From contig CAZGSP010000007.1 of assembly GCA_964528565.1 (NCBI GenBank), positions 1 to 45,091 on the forward strand: a DNA stretch of 45,091 bases, given 5' to 3'. Below are positions 16,685 through 25,830 of this stretch, piece by piece. Position 1 is the stretch's first letter; every line of letters starts with the position of its first letter. The notes beneath the pieces are model-generated. The model was not told the DNA's origin and searched no databases. It saw nothing but the letters and a program-made list of their open reading frames with translations. Source of the DNA: UBA10133 sp964528565. GTDB taxonomy: Bacteria > Patescibacteriota > Microgenomatia > UBA1400 > MFAQ01. The position numbers and the translations under genes are program-made.

Positions 16685-17155
16685 ATGAAATATGCCCTCA
16701 CATCAATTCTTATCCTGCTAATCAGCGTAACTCCAGCCGTCGCTCGTTCAGGCTGTTGTAGCCACCATGGCGGTGTCTGTGGTTGCGGGTGTTGTGATGG
16801 AACTTCGTTAAGTTCTACTTGCGCTCCTTATTACCCATCGTGTGGAGGGAGCCATGAGGCACCTATTGTTACCGCCGCACCCACCAGAGTCTATACGCCT
16901 GCTCCCACCCGTATCTATACTCCTGCACCAACCAAGACACCAACTCCTACCAAAATAATTACCCCCACAGAAGAGGAAGCCGAAGCGCCTACCCCCTCAT
17001 CTCGCATGTTAGTTAAACCAACCACCCCGGCTCCTACAAAAGGCATTACGGAAACCTCAGGAAGTGATGGAGGTGGAGGACTACTGACACTATTGGCCTT
17101 AGGTGGTGGTGTTTGGTACTGGAAATCGAGAAGTAAGAAAACTCCTAAGGAGTAA
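16685..17155 (+). CDS. Secreted Cys-rich protein with Pro/Thr stalk and C-terminal anchor
   Basis: A 156-aa protein. It has a signal peptide ending near VAR (residue 21) and a compact Cys/His cluster SGCCSHHGGVCGCGCCDGT (22-40) with two further Cys. A Pro/Thr stalk with repeats of the type PAPTRIYT follows (about 64-95). A Gly run leads to a short membrane segment and a basic tail (KSRSKKTPKE), an anchor layout like that of wall or membrane-tethered proteins. SGCCSHHGGV modules occur in many bacterial exported proteins; their role is unknown. Confidence 0.7.
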   Translation: MKYALTSILILLISVTPAVARSGCCSHHGGVCGCGCCDGTSLSSTCAPYYPSCGGSHEAPIVTAAPTRVYTPAPTRIYTPAPTKTPTPTKIITPTEEEAEAPTPSSRMLVKPTTPAPTKGITETSGSDGGGGLLTLLALGGGVWYWKSRSKKTPKE

Positions 17156-17216
17156 CAAAAAACCCTCAATCATCCTGCCTGGACTAAAAGGGTTTCTTGT
17201 TTATTTAGTTTACCTT

Positions 17217-17495
17217 TTATTGTCTGTTTCCACAAACTCCTGAGTTGTTTAGCCCTGTCTGGTAACCATTAGCACCACCGGCCATGTTGTTGTCTTTACC
17301 TAACCAACCAAACGTTCCTGAACCAGCACCAGTTCCACATTGTGCACCGACCTCACCAGCTTGTTGTCGTCCAAGATTGTTTAAATACCTGTCTAATCCT
17401 GGAATATTGTTTGCCTCAGCGAACGCTGGAATAGCTGACGCACCTAGCATAACTGCAGAAGCGGAAACACTCACCAAAATTTTCTTTACGTTCAT
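17217..17495 (-). CDS. Small secreted Gly/Asn-rich protein
   Basis: A 92-aa protein with a clear signal peptide (KK, hydrophobic stretch, cleavage near AFA-EA at residue 26). The mature part is rich in Gly, Asn and Gln and has two Cys (QCGTG and GVCGN) that could form a disulfide. It converges with the Cys-rich secreted gene across a 61-bp gap. Function unknown. Confidence 0.65.
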   Translation of the reverse strand: MNVKKILVSVSASAVMLGASAIPAFAEANNIPGLDRYLNNLGRQQAGEVGAQCGTGAGSGTFGWLGKDNNMAGGANGYQTGLNNSGVCGNRQ

Positions 17496-17597
17496 ATTTA
17501 ATCTAACTAATAATAAAATTACTTTACTCTCTTAGAAGAAAAAATACCACAAATAATAGAACACTCGTGTTTACCATAGTACAATAGCAAGGAAAAT

Positions 17598-18692
17598 ATG
17601 AACAATAAGATTGCATTCTTTCACAACCTCCCGGGTGGAGGAGGAATAAGGATGTTTGAAAATATTATTGAAAGATATAAGGATACGCACGACATCGAAC
17701 TGTTTGTAGTGGGAGAGAGCAACCCAGGAAAAATTTCTGGAATCAAGATAAAGTACTTAAAAGTTAAACCCTGGAAAGGGTTTATTTTGAGAAACATGTG
17801 GATATTATTTGTATTACCTACAATCCACAAGAATCTTGCCTCGGAAATAAACGGAAACTTCAAAAAAATAGTCCTTACCCATGATTATTTTACAAAGTCA
17901 CCGTATTTACTTCGGTATCTCAAAATAAAGAGTATCTATCTGTGTCAAGAACCACAGAGGGAGTTTTATGAACCCGCATCAATACACGCACCAAATCAGA
18001 AAGATAGACTGGCGAACATATTAAGATTTCCAATTCATCTTATAGACGAAGCTAATGTCAGAAAGGCAAATAAAATCATTTGTAATTCTAAATATTCAAA
18101 GTCCGTACTAAAAATAGTCTACGATAGAAACTGCGACATAATATTTCCGGGCGTGAACGTGGATTTTTTTAAACCTGGAATAAATAAGAAAGAAAAAAAG
18201 ATATTGTGCGTTGGAGGAATTAATCCTGTAAAGGATCAACTATTCCTCATTAATTCTCTACGCCCGATATTACCTGAATACAAGCTGATTCTTGTGGGGG
18301 GAGGAAAAGACGAATACATAAAAAAAATAAAAAAGATTGGCGGTAGAGGCGTGGTAATACTGAATAGCATTTCTGACTCAAAATTAAGATCACTATACAG
18401 AAAAGCAATGGTTACATGTATTTCTGCACACACAGAACCATTTGGGTTATCATCTATTGAGTCTCAGGCATGTGGAACCCCTGTCGTATCGGTAAAGGAA
18501 GGAGGGCCAGCCGAATCAATAATTGATGGAAAAACTGGATTCTTGTCGAATAGAAATACAAGTGAATTTTTTAACAATGTGAGTAAAGCGATAAAGAATC
18601 ATAATAGAATGGGTATAGATGCAAGAAAAAATGTTATTAATAAATGGACTTGGGACAGAACGCTAAACTCTTTTGATAGATATTTAAAATGA
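17598..18692 (+). CDS. Glycosyltransferase family 4
   Basis: A 364-aa GT-B enzyme transferring a sugar from a nucleotide donor onto a surface glycan. The N-terminal LPGGGGIRMFE glycine loop and the C-terminal donor motif EPFGLSSIESQACGTPVV are both present. It is clearly more AT-rich than the following glycosyltransferase, which suggests separate acquisition. TACAAT (17580-17585) and an AAGGAAA ribosome-binding site precede the ATG. It overlaps the next gene by 4 bases. Confidence 0.88.
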   Translation: MNNKIAFFHNLPGGGGIRMFENIIERYKDTHDIELFVVGESNPGKISGIKIKYLKVKPWKGFILRNMWILFVLPTIHKNLASEINGNFKKIVLTHDYFTKSPYLLRYLKIKSIYLCQEPQREFYEPASIHAPNQKDRLANILRFPIHLIDEANVRKANKIICNSKYSKSVLKIVYDRNCDIIFPGVNVDFFKPGINKKEKKILCVGGINPVKDQLFLINSLRPILPEYKLILVGGGKDEYIKKIKKIGGRGVVILNSISDSKLRSLYRKAMVTCISAHTEPFGLSSIESQACGTPVVSVKEGGPAESIIDGKTGFLSNRNTSEFFNNVSKAIKNHNRMGIDARKNVINKWTWDRTLNSFDRYLK

Positions 18693-19777
18693 AAATATTT
18701 ATAGTCAGGGGAGCATTTTTGAACCCGTTTGAGATGCAAAACTATTCTCCACTTAAGGAGAAGTTTGATATCAAGGCGGTTTCTTCCTATCATCCGATTT
18801 CTGACAAAATTGATCTGCCTCTCATCAAACTCAGTTCACCGACGGATCTGCCGAATTTTCCGTTCAAATTTCCCGTCCTAAACCGTTTATTCACCGACGC
18901 CCACGTGCTCTTCGGTTTGGAGAAAGTGATCAAGGGCGCCGATATCGTTCATGTGGCTGAGACCTATTATGGGTACACCCACCAAGCGGTCATGGCCAAG
19001 AGGAGGGGGTTGATAAAAAAAATAGTCACTACCGTTTGGGAAAATATTCCTCACAACAACGAAGGTATTACCGGCCGGAAACATTTTAAGAAACTGGCCC
19101 GCGAAAATATCGACCACTTCATCGCGGTTACCGAATCGGCCAAGAGAGCACTGATAAAGGAAGGTGTGGCGGAAGAAAAGATCTCCGTGATTGGTATCGG
19201 AGTGGATTTAAAAAAATTTAGACCCGGCGAAAAAAAGACCAAACGTGACCTGAATATTCTATGTATCGCCCGCCTGGTTCCTGAAAAAGGTATCGAAGAT
19301 CTACTTAAGGCTTTTCATGAAATAGCCAAGAAAAACAATAATGTTCACCTTACATTCATTGGTAAAGGACTTCTCAAGAGCGATTTAAAGGGTTTTAAAA
19401 ACATTTCGGTAAAAGAAGTCCCGTATGAAAGAATAGCCCGCGAGTATAGCAAAGCGGATATTTTTTGCCTACCCAGCCGCAGTACCAAAACCTGGGCGGA
19501 GCAGTACGGCATGGTGCTGGTGGAAGCAATGTCCTGTGGGCTTCCGGTGGTCACCACCGACACTGGAGCAATTGCCGAGGTGTGTGGAAACGCGGCCTTA
19601 TACGCCAAACAGCAAGACCCCGAAAGTCTTAAAACTAACTTGGAAAAACTCCTAAACAATACCGAGTTGAGGCAAAACATGGGGAAATTTTCCCGCAAAA
19701 GAGCAATAGAAAATTTTGACCGGGAAAAGATCGCCAAGCGAATAGGGGAGATATACCTGAAACTAGGCCGGCGATAA
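18689..19777 (+). CDS. Glycosyltransferase family 4
   Basis: A 362-aa GT-B glycosyltransferase with the C-terminal donor motif around EQYGMVLVEAMSCGLPVV and the domain-opening ILCIARLVPEKGIEDLL. It starts inside the stop of the preceding glycosyltransferase (ATGA). Base composition returns here to that of the bulk of the window. The last 15 bp overlap the convergent radical SAM gene. Confidence 0.9.
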   Translation: MKIFIVRGAFLNPFEMQNYSPLKEKFDIKAVSSYHPISDKIDLPLIKLSSPTDLPNFPFKFPVLNRLFTDAHVLFGLEKVIKGADIVHVAETYYGYTHQAVMAKRRGLIKKIVTTVWENIPHNNEGITGRKHFKKLARENIDHFIAVTESAKRALIKEGVAEEKISVIGIGVDLKKFRPGEKKTKRDLNILCIARLVPEKGIEDLLKAFHEIAKKNNNVHLTFIGKGLLKSDLKGFKNISVKEVPYERIAREYSKADIFCLPSRSTKTWAEQYGMVLVEAMSCGLPVVTTDTGAIAEVCGNAALYAKQQDPESLKTNLEKLLNNTELRQNMGKFSRKRAIENFDREKIAKRIGEIYLKLGRR

Positions 19778-21130
19778 TCGCGGGGTGATTTTATCCTTCA
19801 GGAAATGATAAAAATGTCGGGGGATATTGATTGGGTGTTTTAGAAAGTCGATATAATAACGCTTTTTTTGCTCCGCCTTGAACATCTTAATCAATTCAAA
19901 CAGCTCTCCCCTACTCAAAGTTTCCGACAGGATGATCGCTTCTTCATGATTTTCCAAAAACTCGACATTTAGCGTGGACCAATCCATATTTTCGTCCACC
20001 ATTCCCCTCTCCTTGGCGTATTCCCAAATGGGAGTCCCCGGTAATGGGGTGAGAACATAGACCCCAAAACCTCGGAGCTTGCTATCCTTGATGAACTTAA
20101 AAGTTTGCATGATCTCCTCTCTAGTCTCGTCCGGAGACCCAATGATAAAAGAGGCGCTTGGTTCGATCCCGTATTTTTTGAAAAGGCGGATCGCTCTCAT
20201 GTGGTCTTTGATATCGATGGTGGCGCCTTTTAAATAGTTGAGAATTCTCGGGGTGCCGGACTCCAGACCCATAGAAACACCCTTAACATTCAGTTTTTTT
20301 AAAAGTTTCACCATGCTTTCATCAATTAAATTGGATCTGACGGCACAGCTGAAAGATAGTTTCCCAAGCAAGCCCTCATTTTTAAGAAGTCGGACTATCT
20401 CCTTGATCCTCGGCTTGCTGACGATAAAAAGATCGTCCCAAAAGTCGATCTCCCTGACCCCGAAAGTTTCATACAGATATTTAATTTCTTTTACGACATA
20501 ACCGGCCGAGAAAAATCTGGTACTCTGCCAAAAACGCGACGAGGCGCAAAAAACACAGCGGTAAGGACAACCCCTGGATGAAAACACATGGGTACACTTT
20601 TCGATCCTCATGAGATCTCTAGCCGGATTGGGGATGGAATCCATGGGGACGATCGGTGCTCTTTTTTCCGTCAGAATAATTTTTTTACCGGACCAAAAGG
20701 CTAAGCCTTTTAGCCCTATCAAGTCCTTCTTTACAAACTCCTTCTTCTTGAGGAACAAAGTAAACAGATCCCGTATCGCCATCTCGCCTTCACCGATAAC
20801 AGCGACATCCATATCGCGGGTCATCGTCGTCGGAAGGACCGTGATGTGAGTGCCACCGATCAAAACCGGAATGTTTCTCTTTTTCGCGAGCTTCGCATAC
20901 TTCATGGCATAGTTGTAGTTTTGCGAAACACAGGTGATCCCTACAATATCCGGCCGATAACTTTTTAGGGTTTTGGCAATCTCTCGATCAGTGATCTTAA
21001 AATCGATCAGATCGTTGCCGAACTCAGCCCTCAGGGAGCTGACCAAATACCCAAGACTCAGAGGAGGCAAAGAGGTCTGCAGTGGTTGGGAGATATCGAT
21101 GGCGTTTATCAACAGGAACTTGATCTTCAT
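19763..21130 (-). CDS. B12-binding-domain radical SAM protein
   Basis: A 455-aa protein. The N-terminal cobalamin-binding-like domain includes the PVLIGGTHITVLP and GEGEMAI segments. The radical SAM core has the cluster motif CPYRCVFC (CxxxCxxC). The C-terminal part follows the layout of methyltransferases and cyclases of this class (BchE/HpnJ-type). The product is unknown; its position suggests modification of a lipid or glycan. ATG 21130 is preferred over a TTG two codons upstream because a GGAG ribosome-binding site sits 8 nt before it. Confidence 0.82.
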   Translation of the reverse strand: MKIKFLLINAIDISQPLQTSLPPLSLGYLVSSLRAEFGNDLIDFKITDREIAKTLKSYRPDIVGITCVSQNYNYAMKYAKLAKKRNIPVLIGGTHITVLPTTMTRDMDVAVIGEGEMAIRDLFTLFLKKKEFVKKDLIGLKGLAFWSGKKIILTEKRAPIVPMDSIPNPARDLMRIEKCTHVFSSRGCPYRCVFCASSRFWQSTRFFSAGYVVKEIKYLYETFGVREIDFWDDLFIVSKPRIKEIVRLLKNEGLLGKLSFSCAVRSNLIDESMVKLLKKLNVKGVSMGLESGTPRILNYLKGATIDIKDHMRAIRLFKKYGIEPSASFIIGSPDETREEIMQTFKFIKDSKLRGFGVYVLTPLPGTPIWEYAKERGMVDENMDWSTLNVEFLENHEEAIILSETLSRGELFELIKMFKAEQKKRYYIDFLKHPINIPRHFYHFLKDKITPRLSPA

Positions 21131-21206
21131 ATTCAAACTCCAATTTTACATCAAGGCGAAGGCTAACTGGGTTATAATGAATTACTCCTACCGGAGCTCA
21201 TTCAAT

Positions 21207-22544
21207 ATGTCCATCAAAAGAACTTTAATCAAAAATACCGGATTTAACCTTGCCGGATATTTCTATCTCCTGATCGCCAGTTTCTTTTCAATATCTATAC
21301 TTCTGAACAATCTCGGTCGTGATGTACTTGGAGTTTATATCTTCCTCATGTCTTTTATCTCACTCGCCGCCGTCTTTGATTTTGGTATCAGCAACGCGGT
21401 GGTCAGAAAACTTTCCTTACCGCACATCACCAGGGAAGAAAAGGTCAAAACCTGGAAAACTTCCTTTGCCATATTTATCTTCCTGGCCCTCATCCTCTTT
21501 TGCGTCATCCTGGGGTTGTTGGTTTTTTTGACACGGACCATGCCTATTTTTTCCCATATCGATCACACGACTATCAATGCGACCATCTTGATACTGTCCT
21601 TCATAGTCTTCATTAATCATCTCAATACTCACTTTCTAACTCTGCCCCAAGCCGAACAAAGATTTGATATTTTTAATTCGAAGACACTTCTCGTGGGTAC
21701 GGCCAACACCGTCATCTCTGCGGTTATTTCGGGCATTTATCCCTCCATATCTATCATCTTCTTCGTCCAGTTAATTTTTCATCTGCTCACCTTCTGTTTC
21801 ATGATTGCCTATTCTTCAAAGATTTTCCCGGGAAGGGACTTCGGACCCGGTTACGACAGTGGTGCCGGCAGAGAACTGTTTTCTTTTGGGCTCAGGAACT
21901 TCATTGCTACTCTCTCGGGTCAAGTAGAGAATCAATTTAGCAATTTCATTCTCGGAGCAATGATTTCTGCCAGAGCAGTTACCTCCTTCAGCATTCCTCA
22001 GAGTATTGTAGCCAAAGGTGCCGGTGTCGTTTCTCAGTTTGCCCAAGCCTTTTTTCCTTTAAGTACTTCTCTTTTGGAAAAAGATCGCATTCAAAAATTA
22101 AAAAAACTGGTGCTGGGTGTCGAAGTCCTCACCCTTTCCGGCGGTGTTTTGGCGGTTTTCCTTTCCTTCACCATTGGTCAGCAATTTCTTCAATGGTGGT
22201 TAAAAGATGCCATCGTCGTTCAGATGGCCTTCCCCATCCTCAAAATTTTGAGTTTTTATTTCTTACTCGTTTCTCTTACTCCGGTGCCGACAGTTTTACT
22301 TCAAGGTCTAAACAAACCTCAAATCCCGTCTTTCTTTGGCGCTTTAACCGTAACCTTGGAAATAATTTTCTCGCTATTATTGATCCCGATGGGAGCGATT
22401 GGCGTCGCCTATGCCTTTTTGGCCAGTGTGTCGATCACCGTTCCCTTGATCCTTATCGTCACTTGGAAACAACTGGAAAAGGAAATCCGCAAACTCACCG
22501 TTTCCGAAGTATCCATTTCCCGGCCGGACGTGCCTCAGCTATAA
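21207..22544 (+). CDS. Polysaccharide flippase (Wzx/MATE-like)
   Basis: A 445-aa membrane protein with about 12-14 hydrophobic helices. It opens with NTGFNLAGYFYLLIASFFS, typical of lipid-linked oligosaccharide flippases that move glycan units across the membrane. ATG 21207 is chosen because GGAG (21192-21195) precedes it and TATAAT (21173-21178) lies upstream; longer starts overlap the promoter or the radical SAM gene. Its last 50 bp overlap the convergent methyltransferase gene. Confidence 0.85.
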   Translation: MSIKRTLIKNTGFNLAGYFYLLIASFFSISILLNNLGRDVLGVYIFLMSFISLAAVFDFGISNAVVRKLSLPHITREEKVKTWKTSFAIFIFLALILFCVILGLLVFLTRTMPIFSHIDHTTINATILILSFIVFINHLNTHFLTLPQAEQRFDIFNSKTLLVGTANTVISAVISGIYPSISIIFFVQLIFHLLTFCFMIAYSSKIFPGRDFGPGYDSGAGRELFSFGLRNFIATLSGQVENQFSNFILGAMISARAVTSFSIPQSIVAKGAGVVSQFAQAFFPLSTSLLEKDRIQKLKKLVLGVEVLTLSGGVLAVFLSFTIGQQFLQWWLKDAIVVQMAFPILKILSFYFLLVSLTPVPTVLLQGLNKPQIPSFFGALTVTLEIIFSLLLIPMGAIGVAYAFLASVSITVPLILIVTWKQLEKEIRKLTVSEVSISRPDVPQL

Positions 22545-23187
22545 ACTGGAAAGAAAATAGAGTGGGAACCTTGTTTACCAAATAATATTGCCAAGAAGCG
22601 GGCAGACGATCCGTAATCTTATACAAGAAAGGAACTTTACACATACCGTTCGTCGGTAGTACCTTGGTTACCTTATATCCATTTTTCTTCAATAGATCCA
22701 CGATGCTATTTTTGGTATAGAAATGAACGTGTGTCTTGTCCATGATACCGGTGGAAGTATAGGTAAACTCACCTTTGAATAGCATCCACCTAACCGAAGC
22801 ATGGGCAATATTGGGAACCGAGATTAGGATCCTACCGTTATTCTTAAGATGTGGCTTTATTGCCTTAAGAATATTTTCCGGGTGTTGTAGATGCTCGATC
22901 ACATCCAGCAAAAGAATATAATCAAAATGCTTTTTAGGGAACGGCAATCTAGTCACTTTATCGGCGTCGATGAGCGCCACTTTTTTACAAAATTTTGCGG
23001 CCTTCTTCAATGCCTCCACATCGGCGTCTACCCCCCAGGTTTCACAATTTTTCTTGGCTAACTCCCGGGCAAAGTATCCTGTCGCGCAACCAACGTCCAA
23101 CACCTTTGATCCCGCCTCTACCAGACCCAAAGCCAGCTGATGGGATTCAAATTGATTGTGGTTAAACTCGTCGTAGTGGTATTTCAT
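22495..23187 (-). CDS. Class I SAM-dependent methyltransferase
   Basis: A 230-aa protein of the Methyltransf_11/UbiE-like fold. SAM motif I is VLDVGCATGYFAREL, the acidic end of strand 2 is GVDADVEAL, and motif IV is FDYILLLDVIEHLQHP. Probably methylates a sugar or lipid in the surface-glycan pathway. It directly follows another methyltransferase on the minus strand, and its C-terminus overlaps the flippase gene by 50 bp. Confidence 0.85.
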   Translation of the reverse strand: MKYHYDEFNHNQFESHQLALGLVEAGSKVLDVGCATGYFARELAKKNCETWGVDADVEALKKAAKFCKKVALIDADKVTRLPFPKKHFDYILLLDVIEHLQHPENILKAIKPHLKNNGRILISVPNIAHASVRWMLFKGEFTYTSTGIMDKTHVHFYTKNSIVDLLKKNGYKVTKVLPTNGMCKVPFLYKITDRLPASWQYYLVNKVPTLFSFQFIAEARPAGKWILRKR

Positions 23188-23855
23188 GAAAAGAACTCGA
23201 TCTCCTGTCTAAACCTGATCTCCGAGAAAGCCCGTTTGAAAAGTCTCCACATCTCCTGAAGGCGGTGGGAATATGGCTTGTGGACGGAGATTTTTGCCAG
23301 GTCTTTTTTGAGGGCTCTCCTGATCCTAAGCAGTAATTTTTCGTTTTTATTTTTCGTTCCGACAAGGATCACATGCTGGGGATTAAGTTTTACCTCATCG
23401 TCGAATGGTGGAGAAATGGCAACAACGAACTTACTGGTCAATTTTGGAAATAGTGTTAGCAGACCGAAGGGCGTAAAACGAAAATAATCCGCCGGATGTT
23501 TATGAATGGGAAAATTTTGCTGGCCGGAAACGATAACAATCCCATCGGTCTTAACAACCCTCTCCATTTCGGCGGCAACAAGCCAAGGTTTACCGGCGTG
23601 CTCAAATGTTTCCAGACAGAGAATAAGATCAAAAGACCGATCGGGAAAGGGCAACCTATCTCCGTTGGCGACGATATCGACCCCCGGACCAGCTTGCATA
23701 TCCAAACCGACGAATTTTGATCCAACAAACAGTCTTCTCATGTCAGCCATCTCATTTTGATTTACCGCCTGCCTGGAACCAACCTCCAAAATTTTATCAG
23801 GCTTCTCAATTACGGAACAAACAATTTCAACTGCGGCTCGAAGTGGCTTGGTCAT
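23184..23855 (-). CDS. Class I SAM-dependent methyltransferase
   Basis: A 223-aa protein with a class I methyltransferase fold: motif I ILEVGSRQAV, then FVGLDMQAGPGVDIV and FDLILCLETFEHAGKP. The second Gly positions of motif I are degenerate (GSRQA). It overlaps the downstream methyltransferase by 4 bases. The start ATG 23855 lies 6 nt from a minus-strand TATTCT that overlaps the -10 of the divergent glycosyltransferase gene. Confidence 0.8.
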   Translation of the reverse strand: MTKPLRAAVEIVCSVIEKPDKILEVGSRQAVNQNEMADMRRLFVGSKFVGLDMQAGPGVDIVANGDRLPFPDRSFDLILCLETFEHAGKPWLVAAEMERVVKTDGIVIVSGQQNFPIHKHPADYFRFTPFGLLTLFPKLTSKFVVAISPPFDDEVKLNPQHVILVGTKNKNEKLLLRIRRALKKDLAKISVHKPYSHRLQEMWRLFKRAFSEIRFRQEIEFFS

Positions 23856-23860
23856 TGGGT

Positions 23861-23867
23861 TAGAATA
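23861..23867. promoter_or_regulatory. Overlapping divergent -10 boxes
   Basis: TAGAAT on the plus strand (23861-23866) lies 7 nt before ATG 23874. TATTCT on the minus strand (23867-23862) lies 6 nt before ATG 23855. Only 18 bp separate the two start codons, so RNA polymerase cannot occupy both at once and both mRNAs would be leaderless. Confidence 0.5.
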
Positions 23868-23873
23868 TAGCAG

Positions 23874-24704
23874 ATGAGGGAAAAAATATCAGCCATCGTC
23901 CTAAACTATCGAAACCTAAAAGACACGGTCAATTGTCTCCAGGCGTTAAAAGCGTCCGACCGTGGTGAGGAGGTTAATTATTTCGTGGTCGATAACTCTC
24001 CCGAGAAACTGACCCCAAATCTTCTCAAAGAGATATTTCCCAAAGTTACCTACATTGCTTCGAAAAAAAATCTGGGATTTGCCGGAGGGAACAATCTGGC
24101 AATCAAAAAAGCCCTGAAAGATGGTAGCACCCACATACTGATCATTAACCCTGATGTAACCGTGGGTAAAACATTTTTCGGTCCGCTGATGAAACATTTT
24201 TCCGACAAGAAAGTTGGCTTGGTCGCACCGGTGATCTACCATACCCAAAAAGGGAGAAAGATCTATGGTTTGGAAGGGAGGGTGGACTGGTCAATTGCCA
24301 AGACGGAACACCGGAACCTGTCCACCCTGAAAAATACCGCCCCGATCACTTCGGAGTTTGTGACTTTTGCTTGTGTGTTGATCAGCCGGGAAACATTTCA
24401 AAAAGCCGGTCTTCTGGACGACGGATACTTTATGTATTTCGAGGACGTCGATTATTGTCTTACGGCGGGGAAAGCCGGTTTCCGGATCATCTTAGATCCT
24501 TCGGTCGTGATTTCCCACCGGACCTCCTCTTCGTTTAAAAGACCAACCCAAAAACTACTTATTAGTTTCCGGAGCCATCTTCGTTTCATTGGGAAATGGT
24601 TACCCCCTTACCGTCGTTTGCTTCCGTATCTATACGCCTTTTCAATCTATCCCTACCTCTATGTCCTCTGGACATATCACGGCCTAAAATATAAGAATGG
24701 ATAA
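23874..24704 (+). CDS. Glycosyltransferase family 2 (rhamnosyltransferase-like)
   Basis: A 276-aa GT-A enzyme: VLNYRN at the start, KNLGFAGGNNLAIK, the metal-binding INPDV segment, and the acceptor motif YFMYFEDVDYCLTAGKAG. This is the pattern of rhamnosyl and galactofuranosyl transferases of the WbbL/GT2 type. It begins a six-gene plus-strand run of overlapping surface-glycan genes. Confidence 0.9.
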   Translation: MREKISAIVLNYRNLKDTVNCLQALKASDRGEEVNYFVVDNSPEKLTPNLLKEIFPKVTYIASKKNLGFAGGNNLAIKKALKDGSTHILIINPDVTVGKTFFGPLMKHFSDKKVGLVAPVIYHTQKGRKIYGLEGRVDWSIAKTEHRNLSTLKNTAPITSEFVTFACVLISRETFQKAGLLDDGYFMYFEDVDYCLTAGKAGFRIILDPSVVISHRTSSSFKRPTQKLLISFRSHLRFIGKWLPPYRRLLPYLYAFSIYPYLYVLWTYHGLKYKNG

Positions 24705-25830
24705 AAGAGCTCGTTACACCAAACTCGATGGGCTTCGAGGCTTGCTTTCTCTCATAGTCGCCCTGAACCACTCCTTTTTGGTCGTGGCGATCCCTGTATA
24801 CGCTAATGTCTGGGGACAAAACTACTTGGTCTTCCACGATCTCCAGTCAAAAATTCAGCAGTTATTTATGCTCATCGGCAATGGCGGGGTAGCAGTCACC
24901 ATGTTTTTCCTTCTTTCCGGCCTGGTTCTTGGCCAGTCCATGTCTCGTGTTGAGATGTCCGCTAAGGGCCTGATGGCTTTTTACGCGAAACGAATTCTGA
25001 GATTGTACCCCGTCTATTTTGTGGTGATCCTGATAACCGCCATATACATGAAAGCCGGTTTTGCATACCGGGTTTTTCCTCACGCCTCAACTTGGTACCT
25101 TTGGTGGATGAATTTTCAGATGACCCTTAAAGAATTTTTCTACAACGTTTTCTTTATTCATGTTTACCTTGGAGGAGTTACCTGGACCCTTAGGGTGATC
25201 CTGATCGCTTCATTTATCTTTCCGTTTTTCTACCTCATAACGAAAAGAACGAGGTGGTTTATGGATTTGGTCATTGCCACAGCTCTAATTCTGGGTAGTT
25301 TTACCATACTCAACATCGATGGTTTTCGTGATCTGCGGTATCTTTATATGTTTTTTCTTGGCTTAACTCTACCCAAATTTAAAAACCTCTTTTCCAATAT
25401 TCCGCCCCGGTTGATCGCCTTTGGACTGCCGTTTGGAATTTTCTCTATATTGGCCATTCGTTACGCCACCGAGGAGTATTTCGGCGGGGCAGTTGAAAGT
25501 CTGATCTCTTGGCTATTTTTGGGAGTGATTGTATATAGTGAAAAATCCGGGATCTTTAATGTACTAAACAGCAGGATCCTCCAATTTTTTGGCAAGATTT
25601 CCTACAGCCTCTATCTTGTTCACTTTTCGATTCTTTACATCCTGGCTCGGATCATGTTTCAATATTTTTCCGGTTTACCCTACACCGATAACTACCTTCT
25701 CATCCATATTGTTCTGTTCATCTTATCTTTATCTATTGCTACCCTCGTCTCAATTTTTGTCCACCGCTATATCGAGCTTCCCTCGTCCTCGGCGGGGAAT
25801 ACCGTCAGTCGTAAAATATTAAATAAATGA
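24697..25830 (+). CDS. Acyltransferase family 3 (OafA-like)
   Basis: A 377-aa integral membrane acyltransferase with about ten helices. It opens with the family motif KLDGLRGLLSLIVALNHS, in which the His is catalytic, and contains FYAKRILRLYPVYF. It transfers acyl (often acetyl) groups to cell-surface sugars. It overlaps the upstream glycosyltransferase by 8 bp and the next gene by 4. Confidence 0.9.
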   Translation: MDKRARYTKLDGLRGLLSLIVALNHSFLVVAIPVYANVWGQNYLVFHDLQSKIQQLFMLIGNGGVAVTMFFLLSGLVLGQSMSRVEMSAKGLMAFYAKRILRLYPVYFVVILITAIYMKAGFAYRVFPHASTWYLWWMNFQMTLKEFFYNVFFIHVYLGGVTWTLRVILIASFIFPFFYLITKRTRWFMDLVIATALILGSFTILNIDGFRDLRYLYMFFLGLTLPKFKNLFSNIPPRLIAFGLPFGIFSILAIRYATEEYFGGAVESLISWLFLGVIVYSEKSGIFNVLNSRILQFFGKISYSLYLVHFSILYILARIMFQYFSGLPYTDNYLLIHIVLFILSLSIATLVSIFVHRYIELPSSSAGNTVSRKILNK

